This document shows positions 34,501 to 42,520 of a stretch of DNA of 64,000 nucleotides, in pieces. The position numbers and the translations under genes were made by a program. Within the stretch, counting starts at the first letter, position 1. Each line of letters starts with the position of its first letter. Under the pieces are notes generated by a model. It did no database searches and had not been told where the DNA came from. It saw only the letters and a list, made by a program, of their open reading frames with translations. Origin of the DNA: Chryseobacterium sp. R2A-55 (GTDB lineage: Bacteria; Bacteroidota; Bacteroidia; Flavobacteriales; Weeksellaceae); NCBI RefSeq assembly GCF_021401085.1, contig NZ_JACBFP010000001.1, positions 310,001-374,000 of the forward strand. The letters are read 5' to 3'.

Positions 34501-35034
34501 CTAAAAATTTGACTTTATCTGATCTATCTTTTCCTTAATTTCCTTCAACTTTTCATCGTCTACAATTCCTTTTCCGGAATCAAAATTCTCATTGAAGGAA
34601 GGAAGTGAAAATGTTTCCAAAACTTTAGCACCATCAAAGGGGAAACGCTTTGAGGCGATTTCCAAAACACTTGCACCCCCTCTTTTTCCGGGCGAAGTTG
34701 CCATCAAAAACATGGGTTTTTCGCCAAAAACTTTTCGCCCACGAATCCGTGAAACCCAGTCGAAAATATTCTTAAACGCTGCGGAATAAGCACCGTTATT
34801 TTCCGCTAAAGACAATAATAGCAAATCTGCAGAATCTATTTTCGCGGCGAAATCGTGCGCCAGCTGCGGAATCCCGTTTTCGATTTCTCTTTCGTTCTTG
34901 TAAATAGGCATTTCGTAATCGTTCAAATCTAGAATTTCTATCAGGTGTTTTTCAAAAAAACTTGAGGCGAAAGTCACGAGTTGTCTATTGATCGAAACAT
35001 CCGAATTGCTTCCAGCAAAGGCGATAATTTTCAT
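34501..35034 (-). CDS. NAD(P)H-dependent FMN reductase family protein
   Basis: 177 residues of the flavodoxin-like NADPH-dependent FMN/quinone/azo-reductase family. FAGSNSDVSINRQL near the N-terminus is the FMN phosphate-binding loop, and LLLSLAENNGAYSAAFKNIFDW is the strand-loop-helix that contacts the flavin ring. It would reduce flavins, quinones or chromate-like acceptors using NAD(P)H. It lies 90 bp downstream of a pirin gene on the same strand; such pairing suggests a redox stress role, but that is inference. Confidence 0.88.
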   Translation of the reverse strand: MKIIAFAGSNSDVSINRQLVTFASSFFEKHLIEILDLNDYEMPIYKNEREIENGIPQLAHDFAAKIDSADLLLLSLAENNGAYSAAFKNIFDWVSRIRGRKVFGEKPMFLMATSPGKRGGASVLEIASKRFPFDGAKVLETFSLPSFNENFDSGKGIVDDEKLKEIKEKIDQIKSNF

Positions 35035-35124
35035 AGGGTAAACGAAATTTAAGGTTGAGATTGACTACAAATTTTGCCAACCCCAAAATCCGGTATTGAC
35101 AGAGGGCTCAAATTTACTAATTAT

Positions 35125-35838
35125 TTAAATTTCCATGGGAACTTCCATCAAAAGGATTTCCGAATCTTCGGTAGCTTCCAGCGTGAATGCATCTGTATCC
35201 CAAATTCCAAAACCGTCTCTCGTTTCCAGGATTTGGTCTCCGATTTTTGCAGCGCCTTTCAAAACGAAAACGTAAACGCCGTTCCCTTTTTTGTGCAAAC
35301 GGTATTCTTTGGAAACGCCCTTTTCAAAATTCGCCAGATTAAACCACGCATCCTGGTGAATCCAAACTCCCTCGTCATCAGCATTTGGAGAAAGAATCTG
35401 TTGAAAATCATTTGGTTTTGCATTTTCCTTAATACTGATCTGATCATATCTCGGAGTCACATTCATCTTATTCGGAATCACCCAAATCTGCAGGAATTTC
35501 ACCGCTTCATCGGTATTCCTGTTGTATTCGCTGTGCATCACGCCGGTTCCGGCACTCATCACCTGGATTTCTCCTTTCCTAATCACGGCGGTGGTTCCCA
35601 TGGAATCTTTGTGTTCCAAATCTCCTTCCAGCGGAATCGAAATAATTTCCATGTCCCGGTGCGGATGCGTTCCGAAACCCATTCCAGATTCCACCATATC
35701 ATCATTAAGCACCCGAAGAACACCGAAATTCATTCTTTCAGGATGGTAATAGTTGGCAAAACTAAAAGTATGGTGGGATTTTAACCAACCGTGGTCCGCA
35801 AATCCCCTGCTCGCTGCTTTGTGCAATACTGTTTTCAT
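35125..35838 (-). CDS. Pirin family protein, YhhW-like
   Basis: 237 residues. N-terminal cupin with FGTHPHRDMEIISIPLEG (metal-site His-x-His and Glu) and GTGVMHSEYN (remaining His and Glu). The C-terminal cupin is degenerate. This type resembles E. coli YhhW, which has quercetinase activity. The ATG at 35838 is preferred; 13 further codons to 35877 overlap the promoter box. Cotranscribed with the FMN reductase gene. Confidence 0.92.
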   Translation of the reverse strand: MKTVLHKAASRGFADHGWLKSHHTFSFANYYHPERMNFGVLRVLNDDMVESGMGFGTHPHRDMEIISIPLEGDLEHKDSMGTTAVIRKGEIQVMSAGTGVMHSEYNRNTDEAVKFLQIWVIPNKMNVTPRYDQISIKENAKPNDFQQILSPNADDEGVWIHQDAWFNLANFEKGVSKEYRLHKKGNGVYVFVLKGAAKIGDQILETRDGFGIWDTDAFTLEATEDSEILLMEVPMEI

Positions 35839-35878
35839 ATCAGTCACATTTATTTGGTAGTACTTCAATTTTATCATA

Positions 35879-35886
35879 CAAAGATA
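35879..35886 (-). promoter_or_regulatory. -7 promoter box of the pirin/FMN reductase operon
   Basis: TATCTTTG on the minus strand, 40 bp upstream of the ATG at 35838. It matches TAnnTTTG and supports that start. Confidence 0.55.
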
Positions 35887-35944
35887 CGGCCTCTATATTC
35901 ATAACCTATTGATTTATGGTAAGAACAGAGGAGTTCGCATGATG

Positions 35945-36076
35945 TTTTTCAGGAGCCGGGAACCTGCCCTCACTACTCGCTTTTTTTGGTGGTTGATGGT
36001 AACAGAGACTCCCGAAGTACCGAAGCCACCAAAAAAGAGCTCAAACATGCCGTTCGGTCAGGGCTAGTCAAGACCC
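35945..36076. repeat. Probable dispersed repeat with inner inverted repeat
   Basis: The 314-bp gap 35839-36152 has no gene. It holds an 11-bp inverted repeat TTTTTTGGTGG (35982-35992) with CCACCAAAAAA (36026-36036). Around it lie phrases such as CTCCCGAAGTACCGAAG and CCGTTCGGTCAGGGCTAGT that resemble repeats common between genes in Chryseobacterium-like genomes. Confidence 0.5.
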
Positions 36077-36152
36077 GATATCCACTGAAAAGATATTGCT
36101 AAAATCAAAAAAAATCGTCTGTTTTTTAATAACTTTAGTGAAAATAAACCCA

Positions 36153-36506
36153 ATGAACATATTAATGAAACGAACCTACGAAGATGCCGATAAATCTGAT
36201 GGTTTACGGATTTTGGCGGACCGACTCTGGCCGAGAGGAATCCGCAAGGAAGATGCCCATATTGACTGGTGGGCAAAGGAAATTTCACCTTCCACCGAAC
36301 TGCGTAAAGCCTATCACGGAAAGGAGATTGATTTTAAAGAATTCAGCAAAAAATATCTGGCGGAATTGAAAGAGAATCCCGATTTTCCAGATTTCTTGCA
36401 GGAAATTAAATCGCATCAAACCATAACCATGCTCACTTCCGCAAAAGAGATTGCGGTGAGTGCGCTACCTGTTTTGAAAGGGTTTATCGAAAAAGAACTA
36501 GGTTAA
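36153..36506 (+). CDS. DUF488 family protein
   Basis: 117 residues. The conserved core is RTYEDADKSDGLRILADRLWPRG, seen here as two adjoining blocks (RTYEDA and RLWPRG), followed by WAKEISPSTELRKAYHG and a C-terminal TLLTSAKE-like strand (TMLTSAKEI). The family is small, cytoplasmic and of unknown function. The start at 36153 is chosen over 36096, whose extra residues are not conserved in the family. Its stop overlaps that of the convergent RNA methyltransferase gene by four bases. Confidence 0.88.
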   Translation: MNILMKRTYEDADKSDGLRILADRLWPRGIRKEDAHIDWWAKEISPSTELRKAYHGKEIDFKEFSKKYLAELKENPDFPDFLQEIKSHQTITMLTSAKEIAVSALPVLKGFIEKELG

Positions 36507-37165
36507 TTATTTGATTCCAAAAGATACTTTTTCAGAATTTCCTCACCGCTTCTGATGGAGTTCACTGCCCAGCGAATTTTCATTTTCAGGAGTTTTTCTT
36601 CTGAAAGTTTGTAGTCGATATTTGATCTGAGGAGTTTCTGCTTCAGTTCATAAAAGCAGATCGCCGCCGCCACAGAAACATTAAAGCTCTTGGTGAATCC
36701 GTACATCGGAATCGCCAGAGTTTCGTTGGCGAAATCCAGGATTTCTTCCGAAACGCCTTCCAGTTCAGTTCCGAAAACCAATGCGAGCGGCTCGGTAATT
36801 TCATATTCCGGGAGCAACCTGGCATTTTTTTCGGGAGAAACCGCCACGATTTTATACCCGCGGTTTCTGATCTCCTTCAGCGAATCCAAATGATGTGGCA
36901 ATTTTTCTACCTCTACCCAGGTTTCTGCACCTTTGGTTACCCTAAGATTTGGATGGAAAACGTTTTGGTTCTCCATGGCAACAATCTTGTGAAAACCGCA
37001 AGCTTCCACCGAACGAACGATTGCGGCGGCATTTCGGTATTGGTAAACGTCTTCCATTACAGGCAAAACGAAATCTGAACTTTCCTGAGCAAAATGTTCG
37101 ATTTTCTGTATTCTTTCAGAAGTAAGGAATTGTTTTAGGTATTGGAAGGTTTCGTGGTCTTTCAT
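36503..37165 (-). CDS. TrmH/SpoU family RNA methyltransferase
   Basis: 220 residues of the SPOUT superfamily. Motif 1 is YRNAAAIVRSVEACGF, motif 2 LALVFGTELEGVSEEIL, motif 3 IPMYGFTKSFNVSVAAAI. It 2'-O-methylates tRNA or rRNA; the short N-terminal extension and the C-terminal basic helix resemble TrmH, which modifies G18 of tRNA. The exact target cannot be set from sequence alone. Convergent with the DUF488 gene. Confidence 0.9.
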   Translation of the reverse strand: MKDHETFQYLKQFLTSERIQKIEHFAQESSDFVLPVMEDVYQYRNAAAIVRSVEACGFHKIVAMENQNVFHPNLRVTKGAETWVEVEKLPHHLDSLKEIRNRGYKIVAVSPEKNARLLPEYEITEPLALVFGTELEGVSEEILDFANETLAIPMYGFTKSFNVSVAAAICFYELKQKLLRSNIDYKLSEEKLLKMKIRWAVNSIRSGEEILKKYLLESNN

Positions 37166-37201
37166 TTTTCAAAATTAGCGTAATTTTTGTTTGCAGTAAA
37201 C

Positions 37202-37267
37202 CTCCCAGAAGTATTCCTCATCTACGCGCCGGACTAAGCGCAACGTCCTGAAGCTTTGAGGTGGGAG
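37202..37267. repeat. Nested inverted repeat upstream of ansA
   Basis: CTCCCA (37202-37207) and CCTCA (37216-37220) pair in nested order with TGAGG (37257-37261) and TGGGAG (37262-37267). It lies between the divergent RNA methyltransferase and asparaginase genes and may be a repeat remnant or a leader structure. Confidence 0.45.
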
Positions 37268-37324
37268 CTGAAGACAGATAAAGGCACCCCACCAAAAACA
37301 TTTTTACAATTCTATTAAAAGGTT

Positions 37325-37332
37325 TAAATTTG
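37325..37332 (+). promoter_or_regulatory. -7 promoter box of ansA
   Basis: TAAATTTG ends five bases before the ATG at 37338. As with the helicase gene, the transcript would be leaderless or nearly so. Confidence 0.55.
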
Positions 37333-37337
37333 GGTTC

Positions 37338-38366
37338 ATGAAACGAAAAGTGCTACTGATCTACACCGGCGGAACGATCGGGATGGAAAAAAATTACGAA
37401 ACCGGAAGTCTTCAGGCGTTTGATTTTGGGAATATTTTTAAGAAGATTCCAGAAATGAAGCCTCTTGAGTGCGAAGTTTCAGTTCATCCATTCAAGAATC
37501 CGCTCGATTCATCAGATATGGGACCGAATGAATGGAAACTTATCGCGAATTATATCGGGAAAAATTACGATAAATACGATGGTTTTCTGATTCTGCACGG
37601 AACAGATACGATGTCTTACACCGCCTCTGCGCTGAGTTTCATGCTGAAAAATTTGCGGAAGCCTGTGATTTTGACGGGTTCCCAACTTCCCATCGGGGAT
37701 TTGCGGACCGATGCGAAGGAGAATTTGCTGACCAGCCTATATTATGCGAGTCTGTATGAAAATGATGAGGCGGTGATTCAGGAAGTTGCTGTTTATTTTG
37801 AGTACAAGCTGCTGCGTGGAAACCGCACCTTGAAGTATTCTGCAGAGTTTTTTGATGCGTACCGATCGCCGAATTATCCGGTTTTGGGGCAATCCGGAGT
37901 TCATTTGAATATAGAAAAGGATTTTTTACACCGTCCAAAACCCGGAGTATCATTTGAAGTGGACGACCATGTTTCGCAGGATGTTTTATTTTGGCGGATT
38001 TTCCCGGGGATGCATCTGGAACATTTCGCAGAAATCCCCAATATGAAGGTTTTGATTTTGCAGGTTTTTGGTTCGGGAACGATTTTCAGTGCGGAAAAAA
38101 CCAGGAAAACGCTGAAACTTCTTCGGAAACGCGGGACGGATATCGTGGTGGTTTCGCAGTGTATTTCGGGAGGAATCAGTTTTGGCAAATATTCGAATTC
38201 CAATATTTTCAGGGAAATCGGAGCGGTCAGCGGACATGATATCACGGCTGAAAGTGCGATTACCAAAGCGATGCACCTCTTGGATAATCCAAAATATACC
38301 GAAACCTTCGCAGAATTGTTCGTGAAGGATCTTTGTGGCGAAATTACGGAGAAGTTTGAGATTTAG
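37338..38366 (+). CDS. ansA: Type I (cytoplasmic) L-asparaginase
   Basis: 342 residues. The first catalytic Thr is in IYTGGTIGM and the second in LHGTDTMSYTAS; the catalytic Lys is in TDAKENLL. No signal peptide, so it is the cytoplasmic type I form that deaminates asparagine to aspartate. Its product can be re-used by asnB, encoded elsewhere in this window, but the two genes are not linked. Monocistronic. Confidence 0.95.
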   Translation: MKRKVLLIYTGGTIGMEKNYETGSLQAFDFGNIFKKIPEMKPLECEVSVHPFKNPLDSSDMGPNEWKLIANYIGKNYDKYDGFLILHGTDTMSYTASALSFMLKNLRKPVILTGSQLPIGDLRTDAKENLLTSLYYASLYENDEAVIQEVAVYFEYKLLRGNRTLKYSAEFFDAYRSPNYPVLGQSGVHLNIEKDFLHRPKPGVSFEVDDHVSQDVLFWRIFPGMHLEHFAEIPNMKVLILQVFGSGTIFSAEKTRKTLKLLRKRGTDIVVVSQCISGGISFGKYSNSNIFREIGAVSGHDITAESAITKAMHLLDNPKYTETFAELFVKDLCGEITEKFEI

Positions 38367-38495
38367 AAATCAAGCCCGTTACTTCCGATGCGTTTTATTC
38401 GGTGGGTTTCGCCAGCAAAGAGTTATTTTCAATAAAAAAACAGGGCTCAAAGGCTTTTACCCGATGTTTTAAACTGTAACACAGTTTAGTTTACA

Positions 38496-38843
38496 TTAAC
38501 CCAAAAAGTTCCTCAAAGCTTCCACATTGCCTTGATCATTTCCAATAAAAATCTCATCTTCTGTCAAGAAAACCGGTCTTTTCAGAAAAGTGTAATGATC
38601 CAGAAGGAGTTCCTTAAAATCCTTTTCGCTTAAAGACTTCAAATCGATTCCGCGGGATTTGATCTGGGTAGATCTTCTGCTGAAAAGCGCTTCATACGAT
38701 TTTGCCAACCGATACATTTCCACAAGCTCCTCTTCCTTAACCGGATCGGATTTTATTTCACGAAGTTGCCAATCCCGCAAATCAAATTGTTTCAGGATTT
38801 TTTGGCAAGTGTTGCAGGATTTTAGGTAGAAGACTTTTTTCAT
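38496..38843 (-). CDS. ArsC/Spx family thioredoxin-fold protein
   Basis: 115 residues. CNTCQKIL is a CxxC version of the family active site (ArsC proper has CxxS or a lone Cys). KRPVFLTEDEIFIGN is the conserved later segment (family KRPI). It lacks the clear Arg triad of arsenate reductase, so a YffB/Spx-like role or a glutathione-independent reductase is possible. Its ATG overlaps the TGA of the preceding aminotransferase gene (ATGA), so the two are coupled. Confidence 0.85.
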   Translation of the reverse strand: MKKVFYLKSCNTCQKILKQFDLRDWQLREIKSDPVKEEELVEMYRLAKSYEALFSRRSTQIKSRGIDLKSLSEKDFKELLLDHYTFLKRPVFLTEDEIFIGNDQGNVEALRNFLG

Positions 38844-40021
38844 TTTTCAGTCTCGTTTAAAACGTCCAAAATAATTTGGCATCCTTCCCTGATTTCGTTT
38901 ATAGAAATTGTTAAGGGCGGCGAAATCCTGAGGTATTCATTTCGGTACAACTGCCAGAAAACAATCAATCCCTTTTCCATGCAACGTTTCGCGACATCCA
39001 AGGTAAATTCCGGAGTTCCGAGGTTCACGGCCAACATTAACCCCCGTCCATTGATATTCTTAATTTTTGGATGTACCAAGAGTTCGCGGAACAGTTTTTC
39101 CTTTTCCTCAATTTCGTTCATCAAACCGCTTTCCAGAACCTCTTTCAAAGTGGCATAGCTCGCAGCCGCAATCAGCGGATTTCCCCCAAAAGTAGTGATG
39201 TGTCCCAGTTTCGGCGAATGAGAAAGCGAGTCCATAATTTCTTTGGAACTCATAAAAGCTCCCACCGGAACTCCGCCTCCCATTCCTTTCCCCATTACCA
39301 AAATATCGGGGACCACTCCGTAATGTTCAAATGCAAACAACTTTCCGGTTCTGCCAAATCCGGGTTGAATTTCATCCAGGATCAGTAAAGCCCCCACTTC
39401 TTCACATCTCTTTTTTAGCTTTTTCAGATAACCATCTTGCGGGACAAGAAATCCTGCTGCACCCTGAATGGTTTCCATCAGAACACACGCCGTTTTTTCG
39501 GTAATTTTGGTTAAATCTTTCTCGTCATTAAATTCAATAAAATCCACTAAAGGCAAAAGTGGACGAAATTCCCTTTTGTGGTATTCGTTTCCGGAAACCG
39601 ACAAAGCGCCGTGCGTATTTCCGTGGTAAGAATTTTTGAAGGAAATAATTTCCTCTCTGCCGGTATATCTTTTTGCAAGTTTCAGACTTCCGTCAATCGC
39701 TTCTGCACCGGAGTTCACGAGATAAGTCACTTGAAGCGGTTCGGGTGTGGAATCTGCCAAGAGTTTGCAGAGTTTCACCGGCATTTCCTGGGCATATTCA
39801 CCGTAAACCATTACATGCAGGTATTTTTCAGCCTGAGTTTTTATGGCTTCAACAATCTTTGGGTGGGAATGTCCCAAAGTATTTGCAGAAACTCCTGCCA
39901 CGAAATCGAGGTGTTTTTTCCCATCGGTTCCGTAAATATAACTGCCTTCGGCTTTTTCCACTTCAAAACCCGCGGCGAAAGTAGTGGTCTGAGCTTGGTA
40001 TTTAAAGAAATCTGTTTTCAT
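38840..40021 (-). CDS. Class III aminotransferase family protein
   Basis: 393 residues of the PLP fold-type I, class III (acetylornithine/ornithine/GABA transaminase) family. YLVNSGAEAIDGSLKLAKRY binds the cofactor phosphate, LILDEIQPGFGRTG carries the Asp that pairs with the pyridine nitrogen, and VMGKGMGGGVPVGAF has the Schiff-base Lys. The annotation aspartate aminotransferase family is usual for such proteins; substrate cannot be set here. It is coupled to the ArsC-like gene downstream. Confidence 0.9.
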   Translation of the reverse strand: MKTDFFKYQAQTTTFAAGFEVEKAEGSYIYGTDGKKHLDFVAGVSANTLGHSHPKIVEAIKTQAEKYLHVMVYGEYAQEMPVKLCKLLADSTPEPLQVTYLVNSGAEAIDGSLKLAKRYTGREEIISFKNSYHGNTHGALSVSGNEYHKREFRPLLPLVDFIEFNDEKDLTKITEKTACVLMETIQGAAGFLVPQDGYLKKLKKRCEEVGALLILDEIQPGFGRTGKLFAFEHYGVVPDILVMGKGMGGGVPVGAFMSSKEIMDSLSHSPKLGHITTFGGNPLIAAASYATLKEVLESGLMNEIEEKEKLFRELLVHPKIKNINGRGLMLAVNLGTPEFTLDVAKRCMEKGLIVFWQLYRNEYLRISPPLTISINEIREGCQIILDVLNETEK

Positions 40022-40180
40022 GATAATGATTTAAAAAGGTGGTTCCTGTGGATCCGGATGCAAGTCTTAAGTTTATGCTGCACAGATTGAACTCCAACGG
40101 AAATTTTCGGCCAAATTGAAATTTGTGCACTTCAGCCATTGAATTCAAAAAAGTGACGAACAAACGTACTCCGTAAAAAA

Positions 40181-41917
40181 TCACTTCCGGACTCTTTTCG
40201 GTTTCTTCGCTTCTTCTTTGGCTTTCGCGTCGTTGATCGCTTTCTGGGCGGCATCGTAGAGTTTGTCGTCGGATTCGTATTTTATTTCTTCGTATTGCGG
40301 TGTGTCGATGAAGATGTCTTGCCACTTTCGGAGCCGGTCTCTGGTGTTCCAGTTGAAATCCGGGAAGAACCTTTTTTCCCGGGAAATTTTACTCATCGGA
40401 TAGACATCGGTATTGGCCCCGATGTTGCAGGAAATGATCTGAACTTTCCGGTCCTCAAATTCTGCCTCGATGGTTCCGCAAGTTGAAAGTGCAACGCCAA
40501 TTCTTTCCACTTCCTTAGTTTTCTCGTTTTGGTCATCTGCATAGGTAATTGCCTGTGCATTTCCGATGACTTTTGCCAGTTTTATCTCGTTTTTGTCGTA
40601 GTAAACGGTCATCAGTTTTCCTTTCACCTGGTTGAATTCGTCTTTCAAATTCAGGGAGTCCGCCTTGCTGATGGCAAATGCATTTCCGATCACTTTCAGT
40701 GAATCGATGAATTCCTTTTCGGTATCAAAATAGGCTTCGATTTTATCTCCGGTCACCTGTTTCTCACCGCTCCAAGCAATTGGACTTCCGAAAAGGTGCA
40801 TGATTCCGTCGGTTTCATTAAAACTCAGAGAATCCGCCCGAATCTGGATATTGGACTTAAACATTCTGGCTTTTCGGTACGCTCTGAGGAAGCTCTTCTT
40901 CTTCAATGGATCTTTCTCATCGCTTTTCTGGTAGCTAATCAGCTTTTGAGCTGAAAAATACATGGAATCTTTTTCCAGAATTTTTACGGCGTAAGGTTTT
41001 TCGGTCATCATTGCGGAATCTTTCTTTTCATAGATTTCGCCGTAACCTCCTTTCATATAGCGATTTTCTTTCGGATCGCGCAGGGTCACGTTTCCTTTTG
41101 CTTTCCCAAACCCGGTGATCTGATTGAAATACATGTCGTCTCCGGTCAGAATTTTCCCGTTATAATGAATCCTGGAATTTTTCTTTAAGTAAACCTCTTT
41201 GGAGTTCATATTATAGGAACCCCTTTCGGTGTAGATCAAATTGGCAGGATTTTTCTTGTTGGTAATGGTGGTAGGTCCAAAAAAATCTGCCGTATTGGTA
41301 TTTTGATTTTGTTTGATGTTGGTTCCTTCCACGGTATAATCAGGGTTATTGATTTTCACATTTCCGGTAAAATCGATCATTTTTGTACTTAAATCATAAG
41401 TAGCCGATTTGGTGTACATGGTATTGGTGGCATCGGAAATGGTTCCCCCCGTATTGAAATAGGCTGTATTTGAAACCCTGTCGTAATACATGGTTTCGGT
41501 CTTTATGGTTTGCGTGGGATCGGTCAGTACCACATTTTTTTTGGCAATACCTTTCTGGGTATTTCCATCATATTCCATTTCACCGGAAGTGATCACAGAA
41601 CCGTCTGCGTTTTGCAGTTTCACGTTTCCTATGGCTTTTACGAAGTTTTGCGCCTCATAAAAAATCACCTCATCCGCAGAAAGAAGTGAACCTTGATGCT
41701 CAAACTGCACATTCCCTGAAAAAAACGGATTTCCGCCATACTTATCCGGAGTTTTCTGAAAAAAATCAGAATGGATCAGGCGCACTTTTTCACCTTGAGG
41801 TTGATTCTGTGCAGTATTGAAATACGGATCCTTTACCAGAACATCTTTCGGCTGAGTGGTAATCTGCGCAAAAACATTAAACCCAATCAATAAAAATAAG
41901 GCGAAAAAATTTTTCAT
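40181..41917 (-). CDS. OstA-like protein, probable LPS-transport component
   Basis: 578 residues. A signal peptide (MKNFFALFLLIGFNVFAQ) is followed by repeated OstA/LptA-type beta-jellyroll strands: FSGNVQFEHQGSLLSADEVIFYE, seen as several blocks, then repeated YDRVSNTAYF, GTNIKQNQNT and similar units to about residue 480. The last 60 residues are highly charged (YDAAQKAINDAKAKEEAKKPK). Likely a periplasmic LptA-like bridge for lipopolysaccharide. Its ATG overlaps the stop codon of the Fur-family gene (TAATG), so synthesis is coupled to that regulator. Confidence 0.88.
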   Translation of the reverse strand: MKNFFALFLLIGFNVFAQITTQPKDVLVKDPYFNTAQNQPQGEKVRLIHSDFFQKTPDKYGGNPFFSGNVQFEHQGSLLSADEVIFYEAQNFVKAIGNVKLQNADGSVITSGEMEYDGNTQKGIAKKNVVLTDPTQTIKTETMYYDRVSNTAYFNTGGTISDATNTMYTKSATYDLSTKMIDFTGNVKINNPDYTVEGTNIKQNQNTNTADFFGPTTITNKKNPANLIYTERGSYNMNSKEVYLKKNSRIHYNGKILTGDDMYFNQITGFGKAKGNVTLRDPKENRYMKGGYGEIYEKKDSAMMTEKPYAVKILEKDSMYFSAQKLISYQKSDEKDPLKKKSFLRAYRKARMFKSNIQIRADSLSFNETDGIMHLFGSPIAWSGEKQVTGDKIEAYFDTEKEFIDSLKVIGNAFAISKADSLNLKDEFNQVKGKLMTVYYDKNEIKLAKVIGNAQAITYADDQNEKTKEVERIGVALSTCGTIEAEFEDRKVQIISCNIGANTDVYPMSKISREKRFFPDFNWNTRDRLRKWQDIFIDTPQYEEIKYESDDKLYDAAQKAINDAKAKEEAKKPKRVRK

Positions 41918-42390
41918 TAATCCTTTTTGGTTCCGTAGAAATAAAGTGAGTGGGAATCAATATTTACGCCAAAGGCATTTTCAATTGCGTCTTTAATTCC
42001 CTGAATTCGGGGATCACAAAATTCAATAATTTCCTGGATTTCTTTGTCCGAATCTTTTTTGTAGATCACCAAATGATCGTGCTGCTTATCAAAATATGAT
42101 TTTTCGTAAGAGGAGGAAGTCAGTGTTTTTTCCCCAAACTGGTGTTTTCTGATCAATCCGGCGTCCAGGAAAATTTCAATAGTATTATAAATCGTCGCTT
42201 TGGAGACGTGGTATTTTTTCTGCATCATCAAAATGTAGAGATCATCCACATTAAAGTGGTGGTCCATATTGTAGATTTCTTCCAAAATAGTATATCTTTC
42301 GGGGGTATTCCTGAAATTTTTCTCGTGAAGATATTGCCTTAAAACTTCCTTAATCGTAGTTAGATTAAGTTCTTTTTGTTTAGGATCCAT
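41917..42390 (-). CDS. Fur-family transcriptional regulator lacking CxxC zinc motifs
   Basis: 157 residues from ATG 42390. The winged helix is clear (RYTILEEIYNMDHHFNVDDL, VSKATIYNTIEIFLDAGLI). The dimerisation domain keeps DKQHDHLVIY and IIEFCDPRIQ, but where most Fur proteins have HHHLxCxxC this one reads DHLVIYKKD, and it has a single Cys in total. So the structural zinc site is absent while the regulatory His/Glu site may remain. The extra nine codons to 42417 overlap the promoter and are not used. It is followed with TAATG overlap by the OstA-like gene. Confidence 0.9.
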   Translation of the reverse strand: MDPKQKELNLTTIKEVLRQYLHEKNFRNTPERYTILEEIYNMDHHFNVDDLYILMMQKKYHVSKATIYNTIEIFLDAGLIRKHQFGEKTLTSSSYEKSYFDKQHDHLVIYKKDSDKEIQEIIEFCDPRIQGIKDAIENAFGVNIDSHSLYFYGTKKD

Positions 42391-42405
42391 GAAATTAAAT
42401 ATAGG

Positions 42406-42413
42406 CAAATTTA
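42406..42413 (-). promoter_or_regulatory. -7 promoter box of the fur-ostA operon
   Basis: TAAATTTG on the minus strand, 15 bp upstream of the ATG at 42390. It decides the start codon, since a start at 42417 would lie upstream of the promoter. Confidence 0.6.
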
Positions 42414-42520
42414 TCAAAAAAAGTCCGAACCAGGAATTCCGGCGGTTTTCACCACTGCAGAAGTAAGTACGGGAAAATATAAAGCTGACTGAATTGGATC
42501 AGATTTAAAACAATTCAGAT

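Noticed and set aside
35074-35784. A 236-codon plus-strand ORF antisense to the pirin gene
   Set aside because: The pirin frame has clear metal-site motifs; the antisense frame has no domain and mirrors its codons.
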